Counted from the stretch's first letter, positions 8,157 through 18,309 are shown. The stretch is DNA of 64,000 nucleotides from Fusibacter sp. 3D3 (GCF_001748365.1 NZ_BDHH01000001.1:367843-431842), one strand, 5' to 3'. Notes: a model not told the origin generated them from the sequence alone. Made by a program: numbers and translations.

Positions 8157-9968
8157 ATGATTAAAAAGATACTTATATGTCTACTCATTATAAATTTAGC
8201 CATTCCCACACTCGCTTTTGCAAATACGCCCATTATGGACGGCACACCGCTTGTGGCTAAAGTTTATTTAGATGATTTTGAAATCACATTTACCAATCCT
8301 CCCCTCTACCTTCAAAATAAGATCATGGTCCCTGCACGTGCTGTTTTTGAAAAATTAGGGGTCCAAATTTATTGGATTGATAAAACCCAAGAGCTTTTAG
8401 CTTACAGAGATAATGTCTTTGTGAAAATTCAAATCGACAATCCTGTTGCCCATGTAAACGGCAAAGCAACGTCTATGGGGATTACACCTCTCGTTCGATC
8501 TGGAGAAATCTTTATTCCAGCATCTTTTATTGCAAATGCATTCGATCTCAATTATACTTTGGACTCGAAAATGCACAGTATAAATTTAGATTTCAGAGAA
8601 AATTTGTATGAGTACGAACAATTTAACGATCAACATTATAAAAAAATAAATACCCTCAACTGGGGCATCAGTTTTTTCATTCCTGAATACTGGGAAAAGC
8701 TTGATGGCACCTATGCTTCCTATGGTTATTCAAGCGATTACGAATATTATAAATTTGAACCTAGAGTTATACCACTTGATAGTGATTTCAATAGAGTTAT
8801 TTTGTCAAACGCCTTAATAAACAACTTGAAATATGAATATGGTCTTCAAATTTCAAATGTAAAAAACACAGAACGCCTCTATAATGATTTTCTATGTCGA
8901 GTGACCACTTATGACTTTAAAGACGATCAAGTGCTGAAGAAAAGATTTATCTACGTTTTTTTTGAAAATAATAACGGTTACATTTTCGAAGGTGAGGTCA
9001 ATACTACCGTCGATTCAAGTGATGCAAGAAATGTATTTGATACCATTGCAAATACATTTCAAATTAGTAAACTGACTGTAGACGACAACAGTGAACACTA
9101 TATTGAACTCGCTAAGTTTTTCGAAATGGAGATGCACCTTGATATGCAGCTTTACTCTAATATGACCGTTGAAAATCAATTTTTATTCAGTGGTACATTT
9201 CCAGAAGATACCGCTTTAAAAGGGCTACACATAATCGTCTCTAAAGGCTCTGAAACAACTGAATACTATGCACCTCTTATTTCGGGAGCGTTTAAAGCAA
9301 ATATTTTTACGCCTTTTGGCCTTGGCAAGCACAATATCACTGTCATGGTTGATGACGCAGGTAGCAAACCCCCTTTAAGCGAACGCATTAGCCTCGGACC
9401 CACACTTGACGATATTGTCAACAATGCCATTTCGCTTGAAATGCCTATTGACTCTAAGAAAATAGTTATGAAATTCAGCATACTCAACACTTCCGATGAT
9501 GCTATAAAATTCTTGTTGCCATCTGATTATATTGATTATGATGCTCATAGTGTTTACCAAACCGCCAATGGATTGACGTATAACCTCACAAATGACTATG
9601 CAAAATCAAAAATGATCTACGAATGGATTGTGGACAACTACACTTATGAGCCTATCTTGGAAAGCACCACGCTCTCTAGCACCACCAGTATGATTTCAAA
9701 AACAAGTGGTACCGAAGTCGACCTCAGCATTTTATACGCGGGTCTTATGCGCTCCATGAATGTGCCTTCACGAATCGTGAGAGGTACCAACGAACAAGTT
9801 TCCCACTACTGGGTCGAAAACTTCATTAACGGTAAATGGCAACTTTCCGACATTGCTTGGGAAATAAAATATAAAGACGACCAATCACAAAAGAAACTTC
9901 AATATTTTAATATCAATATGATGGGACATTACTCACAGTACAAGAAGACAGAATTTTTACCGTTCTGA
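8157..9968 (+). CDS. Secreted stalk-domain protein with degenerate transglutaminase-like domain
   Basis: The protein has a Sec signal peptide (MIKKILICLLIINLAIPTLAFA). Next comes a copper amine oxidase N-terminal-like stalk domain (about 30-150, with VPARAVFEKLGV and FIPASFIANAF), a central region of unknown fold, and a C-terminal transglutaminase-like domain (about 465-590). The last keeps the His (SHYWVENF) and Asp (WQLSDIAWE) positions. However, the expected G-x-C-x-D-Y-A motif reads SGTEVDLSILYAGLM, with no cysteine, so it is probably catalytically dead or a binding module. An ATG at 8142 is in frame, but GAAGGTGG at 8144-8151 favours 8157. It is monocistronic and on the opposite strand to rho. 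Confidence 0.8.
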   Translation: MIKKILICLLIINLAIPTLAFANTPIMDGTPLVAKVYLDDFEITFTNPPLYLQNKIMVPARAVFEKLGVQIYWIDKTQELLAYRDNVFVKIQIDNPVAHVNGKATSMGITPLVRSGEIFIPASFIANAFDLNYTLDSKMHSINLDFRENLYEYEQFNDQHYKKINTLNWGISFFIPEYWEKLDGTYASYGYSSDYEYYKFEPRVIPLDSDFNRVILSNALINNLKYEYGLQISNVKNTERLYNDFLCRVTTYDFKDDQVLKKRFIYVFFENNNGYIFEGEVNTTVDSSDARNVFDTIANTFQISKLTVDDNSEHYIELAKFFEMEMHLDMQLYSNMTVENQFLFSGTFPEDTALKGLHIIVSKGSETTEYYAPLISGAFKANIFTPFGLGKHNITVMVDDAGSKPPLSERISLGPTLDDIVNNAISLEMPIDSKKIVMKFSILNTSDDAIKFLLPSDYIDYDAHSVYQTANGLTYNLTNDYAKSKMIYEWIVDNYTYEPILESTTLSSTTSMISKTSGTEVDLSILYAGLMRSMNVPSRIVRGTNEQVSHYWVENFINGKWQLSDIAWEIKYKDDQSQKKLQYFNINMMGHYSQYKKTEFLPF

Positions 9969-9987
9969 TTTTCATCAAGTCCTAACA

Positions 9988-10068
9988 AAAGCCCCCCATA
10001 CAATCCTCTCTGGGAAGAGTCCTCGGCTGCGCCTGCGGATTCCCGCCTAGGATTGTATGGGGGGCTTT
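9988..10068. repeat. Long hairpin 1 with conserved core (inverted orientation)
   Basis: Perfect 20-base arms (9988-10007 and 10049-10068) enclose a 41-base loop. The loop carries, on the minus strand, TCCGCAGGC-GCA-GCCGAGGACTCTT. The first arm is AAAGCCCCCCATACAATCCT. The right arm ends in CTTT, so it could act as a terminator for the plus-strand gene ending at 9968. The core inside the loop is shared with two neighbouring hairpins whose arms are unrelated. Confidence 0.8.
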
Positions 10069-10098
10069 GTCATAGGATAGTTTCAAAACCACAAAAGC

Positions 10099-10158
10099 AG
10101 CACACCTACATCCGCAGGCTTTAGCCGAGGACTCTTGCTCGTAGGATGTAGGTGTGCT
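10099..10158. repeat. Long hairpin 2 with conserved core
   Basis: Perfect 15-base arms (AGCACACCTACATCC at 10099-10113, complement at 10144-10158) enclose the plus-strand core TCCGCAGGC-TTTA-GCCGAGGACTCTT, followed by GCTCGTA. The arms share little with the other two hairpins beyond a GGATG-like inner edge. There is no T-tract. Confidence 0.8.
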
Positions 10159-10183
10159 ACCTTATTACTGTTCAAACCACACA

Positions 10184-10262
10184 GGTTGCACGTTGACATT
10201 CGAAGGGCAATCCGCAGGCCAACGGCCGAGGACTCTTGCCCGTAGAATGCCAACGTGCAACC
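10184..10262. repeat. Long hairpin 3 with conserved core
   Basis: Arms of 18 bases with one mismatch (GGTTGCACGTTGACATTC at 10184-10201, partner 10245-10262) enclose the plus-strand core. Here the core has a further inner stem, GGGCAA/TTGCCC, around TCCGCAGGCC-AAC-GGCCGAGGACTC. The hairpin ends 4 bases before the kce stop codon, so it forms the 3' end of that minus-strand transcript or terminates it. Confidence 0.8.
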
Positions 10263-10265
10263 GCT

Positions 10266-11078
10266 CTATTTTAGTCCCAAAATCGCTCTAGCCTCATCAG
10301 GTGTCGCCACTTCTCTGCCAATCTCTTTAGCGAGTCTGACGATTCTTTCCACAAGCTCAGCATTGGACTTTGCAAGTCTGCCTTTTGAGTAGTAAACATT
10401 GTCTTCGAAACCAACGCGCACATGGCCTCCCATGACAATTGCCATAACAGCCAGTGGTGTTTCAGCGCGTCCAATACCAGCTACCGTCCATGTCCAATCT
10501 TCTGGAATTTGGTTTACCATGAACATAAGATCCTCTGGGGTTCCTGGGCAAGCCCCTGGTACGCCAAGTACGAAATCCACATGAAGTGGCGCTTTTATAA
10601 GACCTTTTTTCACAAGACTCTTAGCATTCTCAATCATGCCTCTTTCAAACACTTCTATTTCAGGCTTAACACCCATTTCTTGCATTTTTGTTGCAAAACG
10701 TACTATATATTCTTCTGAGTTCATAAACACATCTGGTCCAAAGTTGCAAGTCCCACAACTCAACGTTGCCATTTCTGGTTTTAGATCTACAGGTTGTAAT
10801 CTTTGTTCTGGCGTATGCCATACAGCACCACCTGTTGAGGGTTGAAAAATAATCGGACATTTTGCTTCTACTTTCTCTTTAATCTCTTTGTAGACTTCAA
10901 AATCTTGAGTCGGATTCCCCTCTGCATCTCTTGCGTGTACATGAACAACAGAAGCGCCGGCTTGGTAACACTCATATGCCGCTTCTGCGATTTCATCTGG
11001 TGTTAAAGGTAAGCTTGGTTGTTGCGCTCTTGTGACTTCTGCACCTGTTAAAGCTGCCGTTATAATCAATTTTTCCAT
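10266..11078 (-). CDS. kce: 3-keto-5-aminohexanoate cleavage enzyme (BKACE/DUF849)
   Basis: In lysine fermentation this metal-dependent enzyme converts 3-keto-5-aminohexanoate plus acetyl-CoA to 3-aminobutyryl-CoA and acetoacetate. The 270-residue protein starts MEKLIITAALTGAEVTR and carries the metal-binding VVHVHARD motif (His pair near 46/48) and GGHVRVGFEDN near the C-terminus, which supplies the conserved acidic ligand. The family includes other beta-keto acid cleavage enzymes, but the adjacent upstream gene looks like 3-aminobutyryl-CoA ammonia lyase, the next enzyme of the pathway. That makes the assignment strong. GGTGATGAT precedes the start. Confidence 0.92.
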   Translation of the reverse strand: MEKLIITAALTGAEVTRAQQPSLPLTPDEIAEAAYECYQAGASVVHVHARDAEGNPTQDFEVYKEIKEKVEAKCPIIFQPSTGGAVWHTPEQRLQPVDLKPEMATLSCGTCNFGPDVFMNSEEYIVRFATKMQEMGVKPEIEVFERGMIENAKSLVKKGLIKAPLHVDFVLGVPGACPGTPEDLMFMVNQIPEDWTWTVAGIGRAETPLAVMAIVMGGHVRVGFEDNVYYSKGRLAKSNAELVERIVRLAKEIGREVATPDEARAILGLK

Positions 11079-11086
11079 ATCATCAC

Positions 11087-11476
11087 CTACTTGTTTCTCT
11101 GTTTGTCTTTAGTGACGACACAGGTGCCCACAGCCCTACAAACAATAATAGGCTCTTCGAGCACATCACATGCTGACGCGTTGATATCAGGTCTTGGGAT
11201 AATCACTTTACGTGCTTCAAAAGTCATCTTGCGAGAAGAGTTACCCATTTTTGTAATTTCACCTACTGCTTCGATATAGTCGCCCGCATAAACCGGTGCT
11301 AAAAACTCAACACTCTCATATGCGGCGAAAAGACCCTCATCGCCATCTTGTCGAATTAAAAGCTCAGTCGCTACATCGCCAAATAAGTTCAACATTTTAG
11401 CGCCATCCACAAGGTTTCCACCATAGTGTGCATCATGCATACTCATTCTCATTCTAATCATTGCTTTTTCAGACAT
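11087..11476 (-). CDS. kal: 3-aminobutyryl-CoA ammonia lyase
   Basis: This enzyme deaminates L-3-aminobutyryl-CoA to crotonyl-CoA in lysine fermentation. It is a small single-domain hotdog protein of about 129 residues. [32 protein letters not shown] forms the N-terminal hotdog strand-helix, and [17 protein letters not shown] is the central strand pair. The frame can be extended to an ATG at 11491, but GGAGGGACATAAA places the start at 11476. The stop is 8 bases before kce, so the two are co-transcribed. The lysine aminomutases and the dehydrogenase (kdd) of the pathway are not in this window. Confidence 0.9.
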   Translation of the reverse strand: MSEKAMIRMRMSMHDAHYGGNLVDGAKMLNLFGDVATELLIRQDGDEGLFAAYESVEFLAPVYAGDYIEAVGEITKMGNSSRKMTFEARKVIIPRPDINASACDVLEEPIIVCRAVGTCVVTKDKQRNK

Positions 11477-11527
11477 TTTATGTCCCTCCAAATTATTTAA
11501 AATTTGATCCCTAGTTCCTATTTTACA

Positions 11528-12955
11528 TCATCTTTCATCAATTTTGAAGGTATTTCCCTCAACCTCTAAAAATTTATCCCGAATGATGTCAAAACCAATG
11601 GCAAAAGTTATGATCAATAAGAATAGTACAATGAAATTATAACGGGGTTGTCCTTCATATACGAAAAAAACCATAGAGACAAAAGCTAAGTTAATCACTG
11701 GAATTACAACAAAAGATTCCAAATTAAGCTTCTGATTATAGAGTGATTTAACCATTCTAAAAATATTCATAAAGACAAAGACAACTCCAAACCCACTTAT
11801 GATCCCTAGAACAATATCCGACAAGGCCCTAAAGAAATTCATAAATCTAGTATAAGTGAATTCATCCACATCTTTAAAACTTGGCAATACTGTCGCCAAC
11901 TGATCATAAGAAATTTCATTCATCGTCCAAGCATCCAGATCCCATGCCCCATTAAAATAAGTCGCATGAATGCGAATAACGCCTAACTTGAAAAATTCAA
12001 TAGGATGAGCTTTAATATAATCCACGGCATACGGCTTTAAAAGCACCTCTAAATTAGGCGACGTCTTCACCGAGGCACCATGGCTTTGAACTTCAGCTTC
12101 AATGGCTTGTTCAAGTGCATACGGTTTTTCGATTTCACGATAGTCCATCCAGCCACCATGAACGTTTTGTGCATTATTATTAATATATAAGTTAAACCCA
12201 GAATTGTAGGAAACAGGAATCCACCGGTCATATTTCTCAAGGTTTCTTAAAGACCACGGTAAAATCACCAGCATCATCACCACATAAACGGATGCAAAAT
12301 AAAGCAAAGACTGTTTCCATTTGTGCGTCATCATATAATGCGCTATCGCCAAAATCATAGGATAAGCCAGAAAGAAAGGTTTTGATAAGGATAAAAAGCC
12401 ACATAAAACGCCAAGTCCCAAGACCTTATAAATCATTTTCACACGACATAAACTCAGGCATATGGCAGCACTTAAAAAGAAAGCCGTTATAATTTCAGTC
12501 CCTATGACATTACAATACATAATTTGATGCGGCATAAAGGTCATTAAAAAAACACTGATCCAAACGGCCCAAGGCTTATTATAAATTCGCCTCATAATCA
12601 TATAAACAAATACAATCGTCATCTCTGATAGGAATACATTGATCACTTTAGGAATGATTTCAGAAGTATTGCCTAAAATCTTGTAAATCACACCCAGTCC
12701 GGTAGAATAAAGCATGCCCTGCCACGCCACAGGATATCCCCCTAGTGTATAACCTTGACCTGTGGCAATATTCACCGCAAGTTGCTGATAGGTTTCAAAA
12801 TCAAACATTTGCTGCGTTGGAATTGTCAAAACGAAGGTTAATCTAAGGCATAAGCCCACTAATAAAAAAAGACTTAAGAGGATCACTGTCCTAAAGTGCG
12901 CTTTAAAAATTGCCTCAAAGGTTGCTTTTAAATTACACCTCTCCATCTTCTTCAC
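11528..12955 (-). CDS. GT-C glycosyltransferase (GT39/ArnT-like) membrane protein
   Basis: This 475-residue polytopic protein has about ten or more membrane helices. After the first helix it carries an acidic motif, FDFETYQQLA, like the catalytic first-loop Asp of GT-C enzymes. Such enzymes move sugars from polyprenyl-phosphate carriers onto proteins or envelope glycans outside the membrane. The start is GTG, inside the end of the GtrA gene and behind GGAGGGAAAC. With the GT2 and GtrA genes it forms a logical trio: charge the carrier, flip it, transfer the sugar. The acceptor is unknown. Confidence 0.82.
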   Translation of the reverse strand: MKKMERCNLKATFEAIFKAHFRTVILLSLFLLVGLCLRLTFVLTIPTQQMFDFETYQQLAVNIATGQGYTLGGYPVAWQGMLYSTGLGVIYKILGNTSEIIPKVINVFLSEMTIVFVYMIMRRIYNKPWAVWISVFLMTFMPHQIMYCNVIGTEIITAFFLSAAICLSLCRVKMIYKVLGLGVLCGFLSLSKPFFLAYPMILAIAHYMMTHKWKQSLLYFASVYVVMMLVILPWSLRNLEKYDRWIPVSYNSGFNLYINNNAQNVHGGWMDYREIEKPYALEQAIEAEVQSHGASVKTSPNLEVLLKPYAVDYIKAHPIEFFKLGVIRIHATYFNGAWDLDAWTMNEISYDQLATVLPSFKDVDEFTYTRFMNFFRALSDIVLGIISGFGVVFVFMNIFRMVKSLYNQKLNLESFVVIPVINLAFVSMVFFVYEGQPRYNFIVLFLLIITFAIGFDIIRDKFLEVEGNTFKIDER

Positions 12956-13358
12956 GTTTCCCTCCTTTAAATATCCAAAATTTGCTAATCATATAATTCA
13001 GTAAAATCACAATAATGTTCATGACCAGTTTAGCGATCATTTCCTGCACGGCTAAACCACTAATCAGTATGAGGAGACCAACCGTCTCCATTGAAAAAGT
13101 TGACAGTCGACTTCCAGCGAACATCACGAGCTCTTGACTTGTAGCGTTTTGAGTCACCACTTTAAAAACAAAATACTTATTGGCGAAAAAGGCAAACACC
13201 ACCGATAATACAAAAGCAATCGTCGTTGCCACCAGATACTCCATTTCGAACCACAATCCCATTTGATACACGCCAAGATTGATTAAAGTCGTCAATCCAC
13301 CTACCACTAAATACCGAAAGCCCTCACTTGCATGATGTCTTAAAGGATTAAGCCTCAT
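12933..13358 (-). CDS. GtrA-family membrane protein (putative lipid-linked sugar flippase)
   Basis: This 141-residue protein has four helices, starting with RYLVVGGLTTLINLGVYQ and containing FFANKYFVF and NYMISKFWIFK. These are the hallmarks of the GtrA/DPMS family, thought to flip or present undecaprenyl-phosphate sugars. It overlaps the stop of the GT2 gene by 11 bases and the start of the GT-C gene by 23 bases, so translation of the three is coupled. Confidence 0.9.
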   Translation of the reverse strand: MRLNPLRHHASEGFRYLVVGGLTTLINLGVYQMGLWFEMEYLVATTIAFVLSVVFAFFANKYFVFKVVTQNATSQELVMFAGSRLSTFSMETVGLLILISGLAVQEMIAKLVMNIIVILLNYMISKFWIFKGGKREEDGEV

Positions 13359-14340
13359 GGTCTATACCATAGTTTTTGATTTCATTTTTTTCAGACACCC
13401 GGTCTGGGTCCACACCTTCTGATCGCCCGACAATATAAAGAGGTCTCTCTCTTACTTCTTCATAAATTCGAGCGATATATTCACCCACCACCGATATCTG
13501 CATCATGATAATCCCAAAGAAAAATAGAATAATCGTCACAGTAGAAGTCCAACCATCTGTGGGATTGCCAAAGAGCATTTTCTTTATAATCCAGTATAAC
13601 ATCAACAAGAATCCAAACCCTGCCGAACAAAATCCAAACAAAGTAAACAATTTTAAAGGTTTATATGAAAAGGATATAATCGCATCGACTGCGAGCTTCA
13701 TAAGTTTAATGTAGCTGTACTTTGTCTCGCCTGCGTGGCGCTCATCTCGGTCGAAATAAACATAAGTGACATTAAATCCAATCCAGTGTGTAAGGCCTCT
13801 AAAAAATCGGTTTTTTTCGCTAAAACGATTGAGCTCGTCCACAGCACGTCTGCTGAGCAATCTATAATCACCGGTGTCAAGGGGAATTTCCGTATCGCTC
13901 ATAAATTTGAGCACACGATAAAACCACTTTGACGTACTCTTTTTGATAAAACTCTCTTTCTTTCGCGTTTTGCGCTTGGCATATATGACATCAAAGCCTT
14001 CTTTATACTTTTCATACATGTCGATAATGAGCTCTGGCGGATCTTGTAAATCTGCATCAATGATGACAACTGCTTGCCCTAATGCTGTTCTAAATCCAGC
14101 AGTATTCGCCATTTCATGTCCAAAATTACGTGAAAAAGACACGAGCTTAACGCGTTCATCAAGCGCTCTCATTTTTAAAACTTCTGCCACCGTCTCATCA
14201 TGACTGCCGTCATCTATAAAAACGATTTCAAAATAAGGACTTATTTTCGCTAAAACGCTTAACAATCTATCATAAAGTGGCTTTATATTCATTTCTTCAT
14301 TATATGCAGGTACAACAACGCTGATCTCCGGCCTGTTCAT
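13348..14340 (-). CDS. Polyisoprenyl-phosphate glycosyltransferase, GT2 family (GtrB-like)
   Basis: The enzyme attaches a sugar from a nucleotide donor to a polyprenyl phosphate at the cytoplasmic face. The GT2 domain (1-230) shows VVPAYNEEMNI, the donor-binding IDDGSHDET and DADLQDPPELI. Two C-terminal membrane helices follow (about 233-300, KPLKLFTLFGFCSAG and TVTIILFFFGIIMMQ). The 330-residue length is typical of GtrB/YkcC. It is the first gene of the trio and starts 186 bases after the pyrG stop, beyond the pyrG terminator. Confidence 0.92.
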   Translation of the reverse strand: MNRPEISVVVPAYNEEMNIKPLYDRLLSVLAKISPYFEIVFIDDGSHDETVAEVLKMRALDERVKLVSFSRNFGHEMANTAGFRTALGQAVVIIDADLQDPPELIIDMYEKYKEGFDVIYAKRKTRKKESFIKKSTSKWFYRVLKFMSDTEIPLDTGDYRLLSRRAVDELNRFSEKNRFFRGLTHWIGFNVTYVYFDRDERHAGETKYSYIKLMKLAVDAIISFSYKPLKLFTLFGFCSAGFGFLLMLYWIIKKMLFGNPTDGWTSTVTIILFFFGIIMMQISVVGEYIARIYEEVRERPLYIVGRSEGVDPDRVSEKNEIKNYGIDHEA

Positions 14341-14463
14341 AAATGCCTCCTAATCTTTAATTTTCTCTCTGTTTATTATAAAACAATATTCATATCATGT
14401 CTTGTCTTTATTCTTAGATAGGATCTATCTCTTATTTTTAACACCTTAATTCTTTACAAGATG

Positions 14464-14494
14464 AAAAATCAGAGCCTAACAATTAGACTCTGAT
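14464..14494 (-). terminator. Rho-independent terminator after pyrG
   Basis: On the minus strand ATCAGAG-T-CTAA and TTAG-G-CTCTGAT form a stem around a short TTG loop, followed by TTTTTCATC. It sits 33 bases after the pyrG stop. Confidence 0.8.
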
Positions 14495-14526
14495 CTATAA
14501 GGGTTGCCTGTATGATCTTTTTCGTT

Positions 14527-16134
<1,608 letters not shown>

Positions 16135-16217
16135 TTAACTCCTTTCAAAAATTGGAAAAACTCTATGTCGATCCACGCTTTCCAGTGTTTAACCTACTCA
16201 CAAGGTCCTAATTTCAC

Positions 16218-16297
16218 AAAAAAAGAGTGAGAAGTCACCCCTTAAGGATGACTAAACACTCTTGTTCCTAAGGCTCAAGTAGCCACCCGAAAGGGTG
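16218..16297 (-). promoter_or_regulatory. pyrG leader with attenuator-like terminator
   Basis: Going 5' to 3' on the minus strand, CACCCTTTCGGGTG (16284-16297) forms a small hairpin. GGCTACTTGAGCC (16272-16284) then forms a second that shares one base with it. Next comes a strong terminator, AAGAGTG...CACTCTT with an inner AGTCA/TGACT stem (16223-16263), ending in TTTTTTT. It lies 87 bases before the pyrG start and would stop most transcripts unless antiterminated. The Bacillus pyrG mechanism needs a run of G at the transcript start, which is not seen here. I do not recognise the upstream hairpins as a known riboswitch. Confidence 0.65.
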
Positions 16298-16340
16298 TCA
16301 CTATACCGATTCAATTCATAAATCTTAATAATACTTAGAT

Positions 16341-16369
16341 AGTATATCCACAATCGATTTTAAAGTCAA
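16341..16369 (-). promoter_or_regulatory. pyrG: Sigma-A promoter of pyrG
   Basis: On the minus strand the -35 box is TTGACT (16364-16369) and the -10 box is TATACT (16341-16346), with a 17-base spacer. It lies just after the stop codon of the upstream SLH gene. Confidence 0.8.
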
Positions 16370-16392
16370 CTCTTTTTACTTTGAACTTAGCC

Positions 16393-18309
16393 TCATTTTT
16401 TCGTAATGACGATTGACTCAGCTTCAAAGAGTACATCTGTCAATTGAGTGCCTTTTATTAAGAGCTCATCTCCAATTTTATAGTCCGTAATTTTAAGGCC
16501 CGAAGCTTGAGCAAATCCTACCGTTTTAGTGATGCCAGCACCATCTTTTACCACGAGAAGGTTTGTAGTTGAAAATACATTTGTCACGGTGCCATTAAAG
16601 CCGACAGCTTCTTTCTGATAACTGAAATCAATGCGATCAATACCGCCGATACCTACATGTATTCTTACGCTTTGATTCAATTTTAAATCATATATCGTCA
16701 GCACCTCGTTGCCAATTTCATCCACTATCTTAGCAGCATCTGAAAGTGTATATTTTTCTATAGTGCCTGCTTCTACTTTAATGGCAATTTCAGGCGTTTT
16801 AGTAATGTGAATTTCTTCTATGGTGCCCATGAGATCTTTAGATTGTCCTAAATATTCAACATTGGATACAACGCCATATTTTAAAGTTACTTTTACAATG
16901 TCATTTTTAGCAAGTACTTTCACAGGATCTCCAAAAGAAACCGAAGTGGTTAATGCTTGCTTAAAAGTCACGCCATCTTCTTTAGTCATCTCTAGAGTCA
17001 TAGGTGCTTTTGGATCAATAGGTTGATTGAGCATCCCTGTAAATTGATACTGATCCGAATAAGCCGCAATACTTTTAGCATCATAACCATCATATGATAC
17101 AACAACTTTATAGCCCGCTTTTAAATCAAGGACCGTTTTTTGAACGCCATCTATGGTTATCGGTGTACTGTCATATACACGTTTGAAATCAAACGATTTA
17201 TTTTCAAGTTGAAATTTTAAAGATCTAAATTTAAGCGTCTCTCCCATAGGCTCTGTTACTTGAGCAAAAGTACCTTCCACTTTTTGATAAACTTTATCAA
17301 GTACCACGGTTGTCACGATCTCTTTGCTGAGCGTTAACTTTACATAGGCCCCTTTTTCTAAACTGTCAAAATCAATCATAGCTTGTTCTGCATAAATTTT
17401 AGCTTGCTTTAAGTCATAAACGGTGGTCTTTCCAGTTGTCTCTTTAATTTCGATCAATTTCAAATCTTTAAAGATATCTGTTATCGAACCCGTTACAACA
17501 ACATCATTCGCGTTTGCTTCGGATCCTGTATTCGCATTGGCGCTGCCTGGAATAGTCGTCTGAGCTTTGTCACTTGTAGGGGTTCCGGCTGGATCCATTG
17601 GCGTCGTCACTTCATTTTTAATCGCCTTATAGTACCAATTTACATAAACTGCCAGCACAGATCGATTGATGATGCTTTTGGGATTAAAATTACCGCTGCT
17701 ATCCCCTTTATTGGAAATGATATCGTATTCAATTAAAAGGTTGACATATTTAAGTGCTCCTAATGATATATCAAATGCATCTTTATAGGAAAGTGATATG
17801 ATCTTATTCAAATTTTCATTTTTATAAACATTGAGTGCCTTGCCAAAAAAAACAGATACATCCACTTTTTTAGCTTCAGTGAGTTTATCCTTACTGATAA
17901 AGTATTTCACTTCATCCATCACTAAAATCTTATTTTCAAGTGCATAAGCAAGCGCTGGGTACACATCCCCACCATAAGGTGCAAGCATTACAGGTATATT
18001 AAGCGCTTTTAAATCGCTTTCATACTTACTGGTCAAGGTATTGAGATTAACTTCCTGTAAATAGCCCGCTGCCTTCGCTGCTCGATAAAGGACAATAATC
18101 GCCTCTACATTTGTCACATTGGCATTGGGTTTAAAACTACCGTCTTCATTTAAAAGCATAATTTCCTTTTCCACAACGTTTTGAACATAATCATTGGCCC
18201 AATGTGAAGAGGTCACATCTGTGATTGCCACCACACCGAAAGACAAATTACTCATCATTAACAAGATTAATACCATTGCCGTTATTTTAGAAAATTTATT
18301 TTTAGTCAT
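16393..18309 (-). CDS. S-layer homology (SLH) domain surface protein
   Basis: This secreted protein of about 638 residues has a signal peptide (MTKNKFSKITAMVLILLMMSNLSFGVVA). Three SLH repeats follow (about 30-85, 100-160 and 170-230, e.g. VTSSHWANDYVQNVVEKEIM), which bind cell-wall polymers. After a Thr/Pro/Asn-rich linker (about 235-270), the C-terminal 370 residues are repeated beta-rich modules with no recognised family, with variants of a yDLKxxk-(v/i) pattern. Two ATGs are adjacent; the second (18309) has better spacing from GGAGGT. It ends 23 bases before the pyrG -35 box and no terminator is seen between them. Confidence 0.85.
   Translation of the reverse strand: MTKNKFSKITAMVLILLMMSNLSFGVVAITDVTSSHWANDYVQNVVEKEIMLLNEDGSFKPNANVTNVEAIIVLYRAAKAAGYLQEVNLNTLTSKYESDLKALNIPVMLAPYGGDVYPALAYALENKILVMDEVKYFISKDKLTEAKKVDVSVFFGKALNVYKNENLNKIISLSYKDAFDISLGALKYVNLLIEYDIISNKGDSSGNFNPKSIINRSVLAVYVNWYYKAIKNEVTTPMDPAGTPTSDKAQTTIPGSANANTGSEANANDVVVTGSITDIFKDLKLIEIKETTGKTTVYDLKQAKIYAEQAMIDFDSLEKGAYVKLTLSKEIVTTVVLDKVYQKVEGTFAQVTEPMGETLKFRSLKFQLENKSFDFKRVYDSTPITIDGVQKTVLDLKAGYKVVVSYDGYDAKSIAAYSDQYQFTGMLNQPIDPKAPMTLEMTKEDGVTFKQALTTSVSFGDPVKVLAKNDIVKVTLKYGVVSNVEYLGQSKDLMGTIEEIHITKTPEIAIKVEAGTIEKYTLSDAAKIVDEIGNEVLTIYDLKLNQSVRIHVGIGGIDRIDFSYQKEAVGFNGTVTNVFSTTNLLVVKDGAGITKTVGFAQASGLKITDYKIGDELLIKGTQLTDVLFEAESIVITKK

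Noticed and set aside
9988-10262. Integron attC array
   Set aside because: attC sites have conserved ends and variable centres; here the centre is conserved and the ends vary. No integron integrase or cassettes are present.
16218-16297. T-box or known riboswitch before pyrG
   Set aside because: No T-box AGGGTGGnACCGCG motif and no match I can recognise to purine, TPP, SAM, lysine or other common riboswitch cores.
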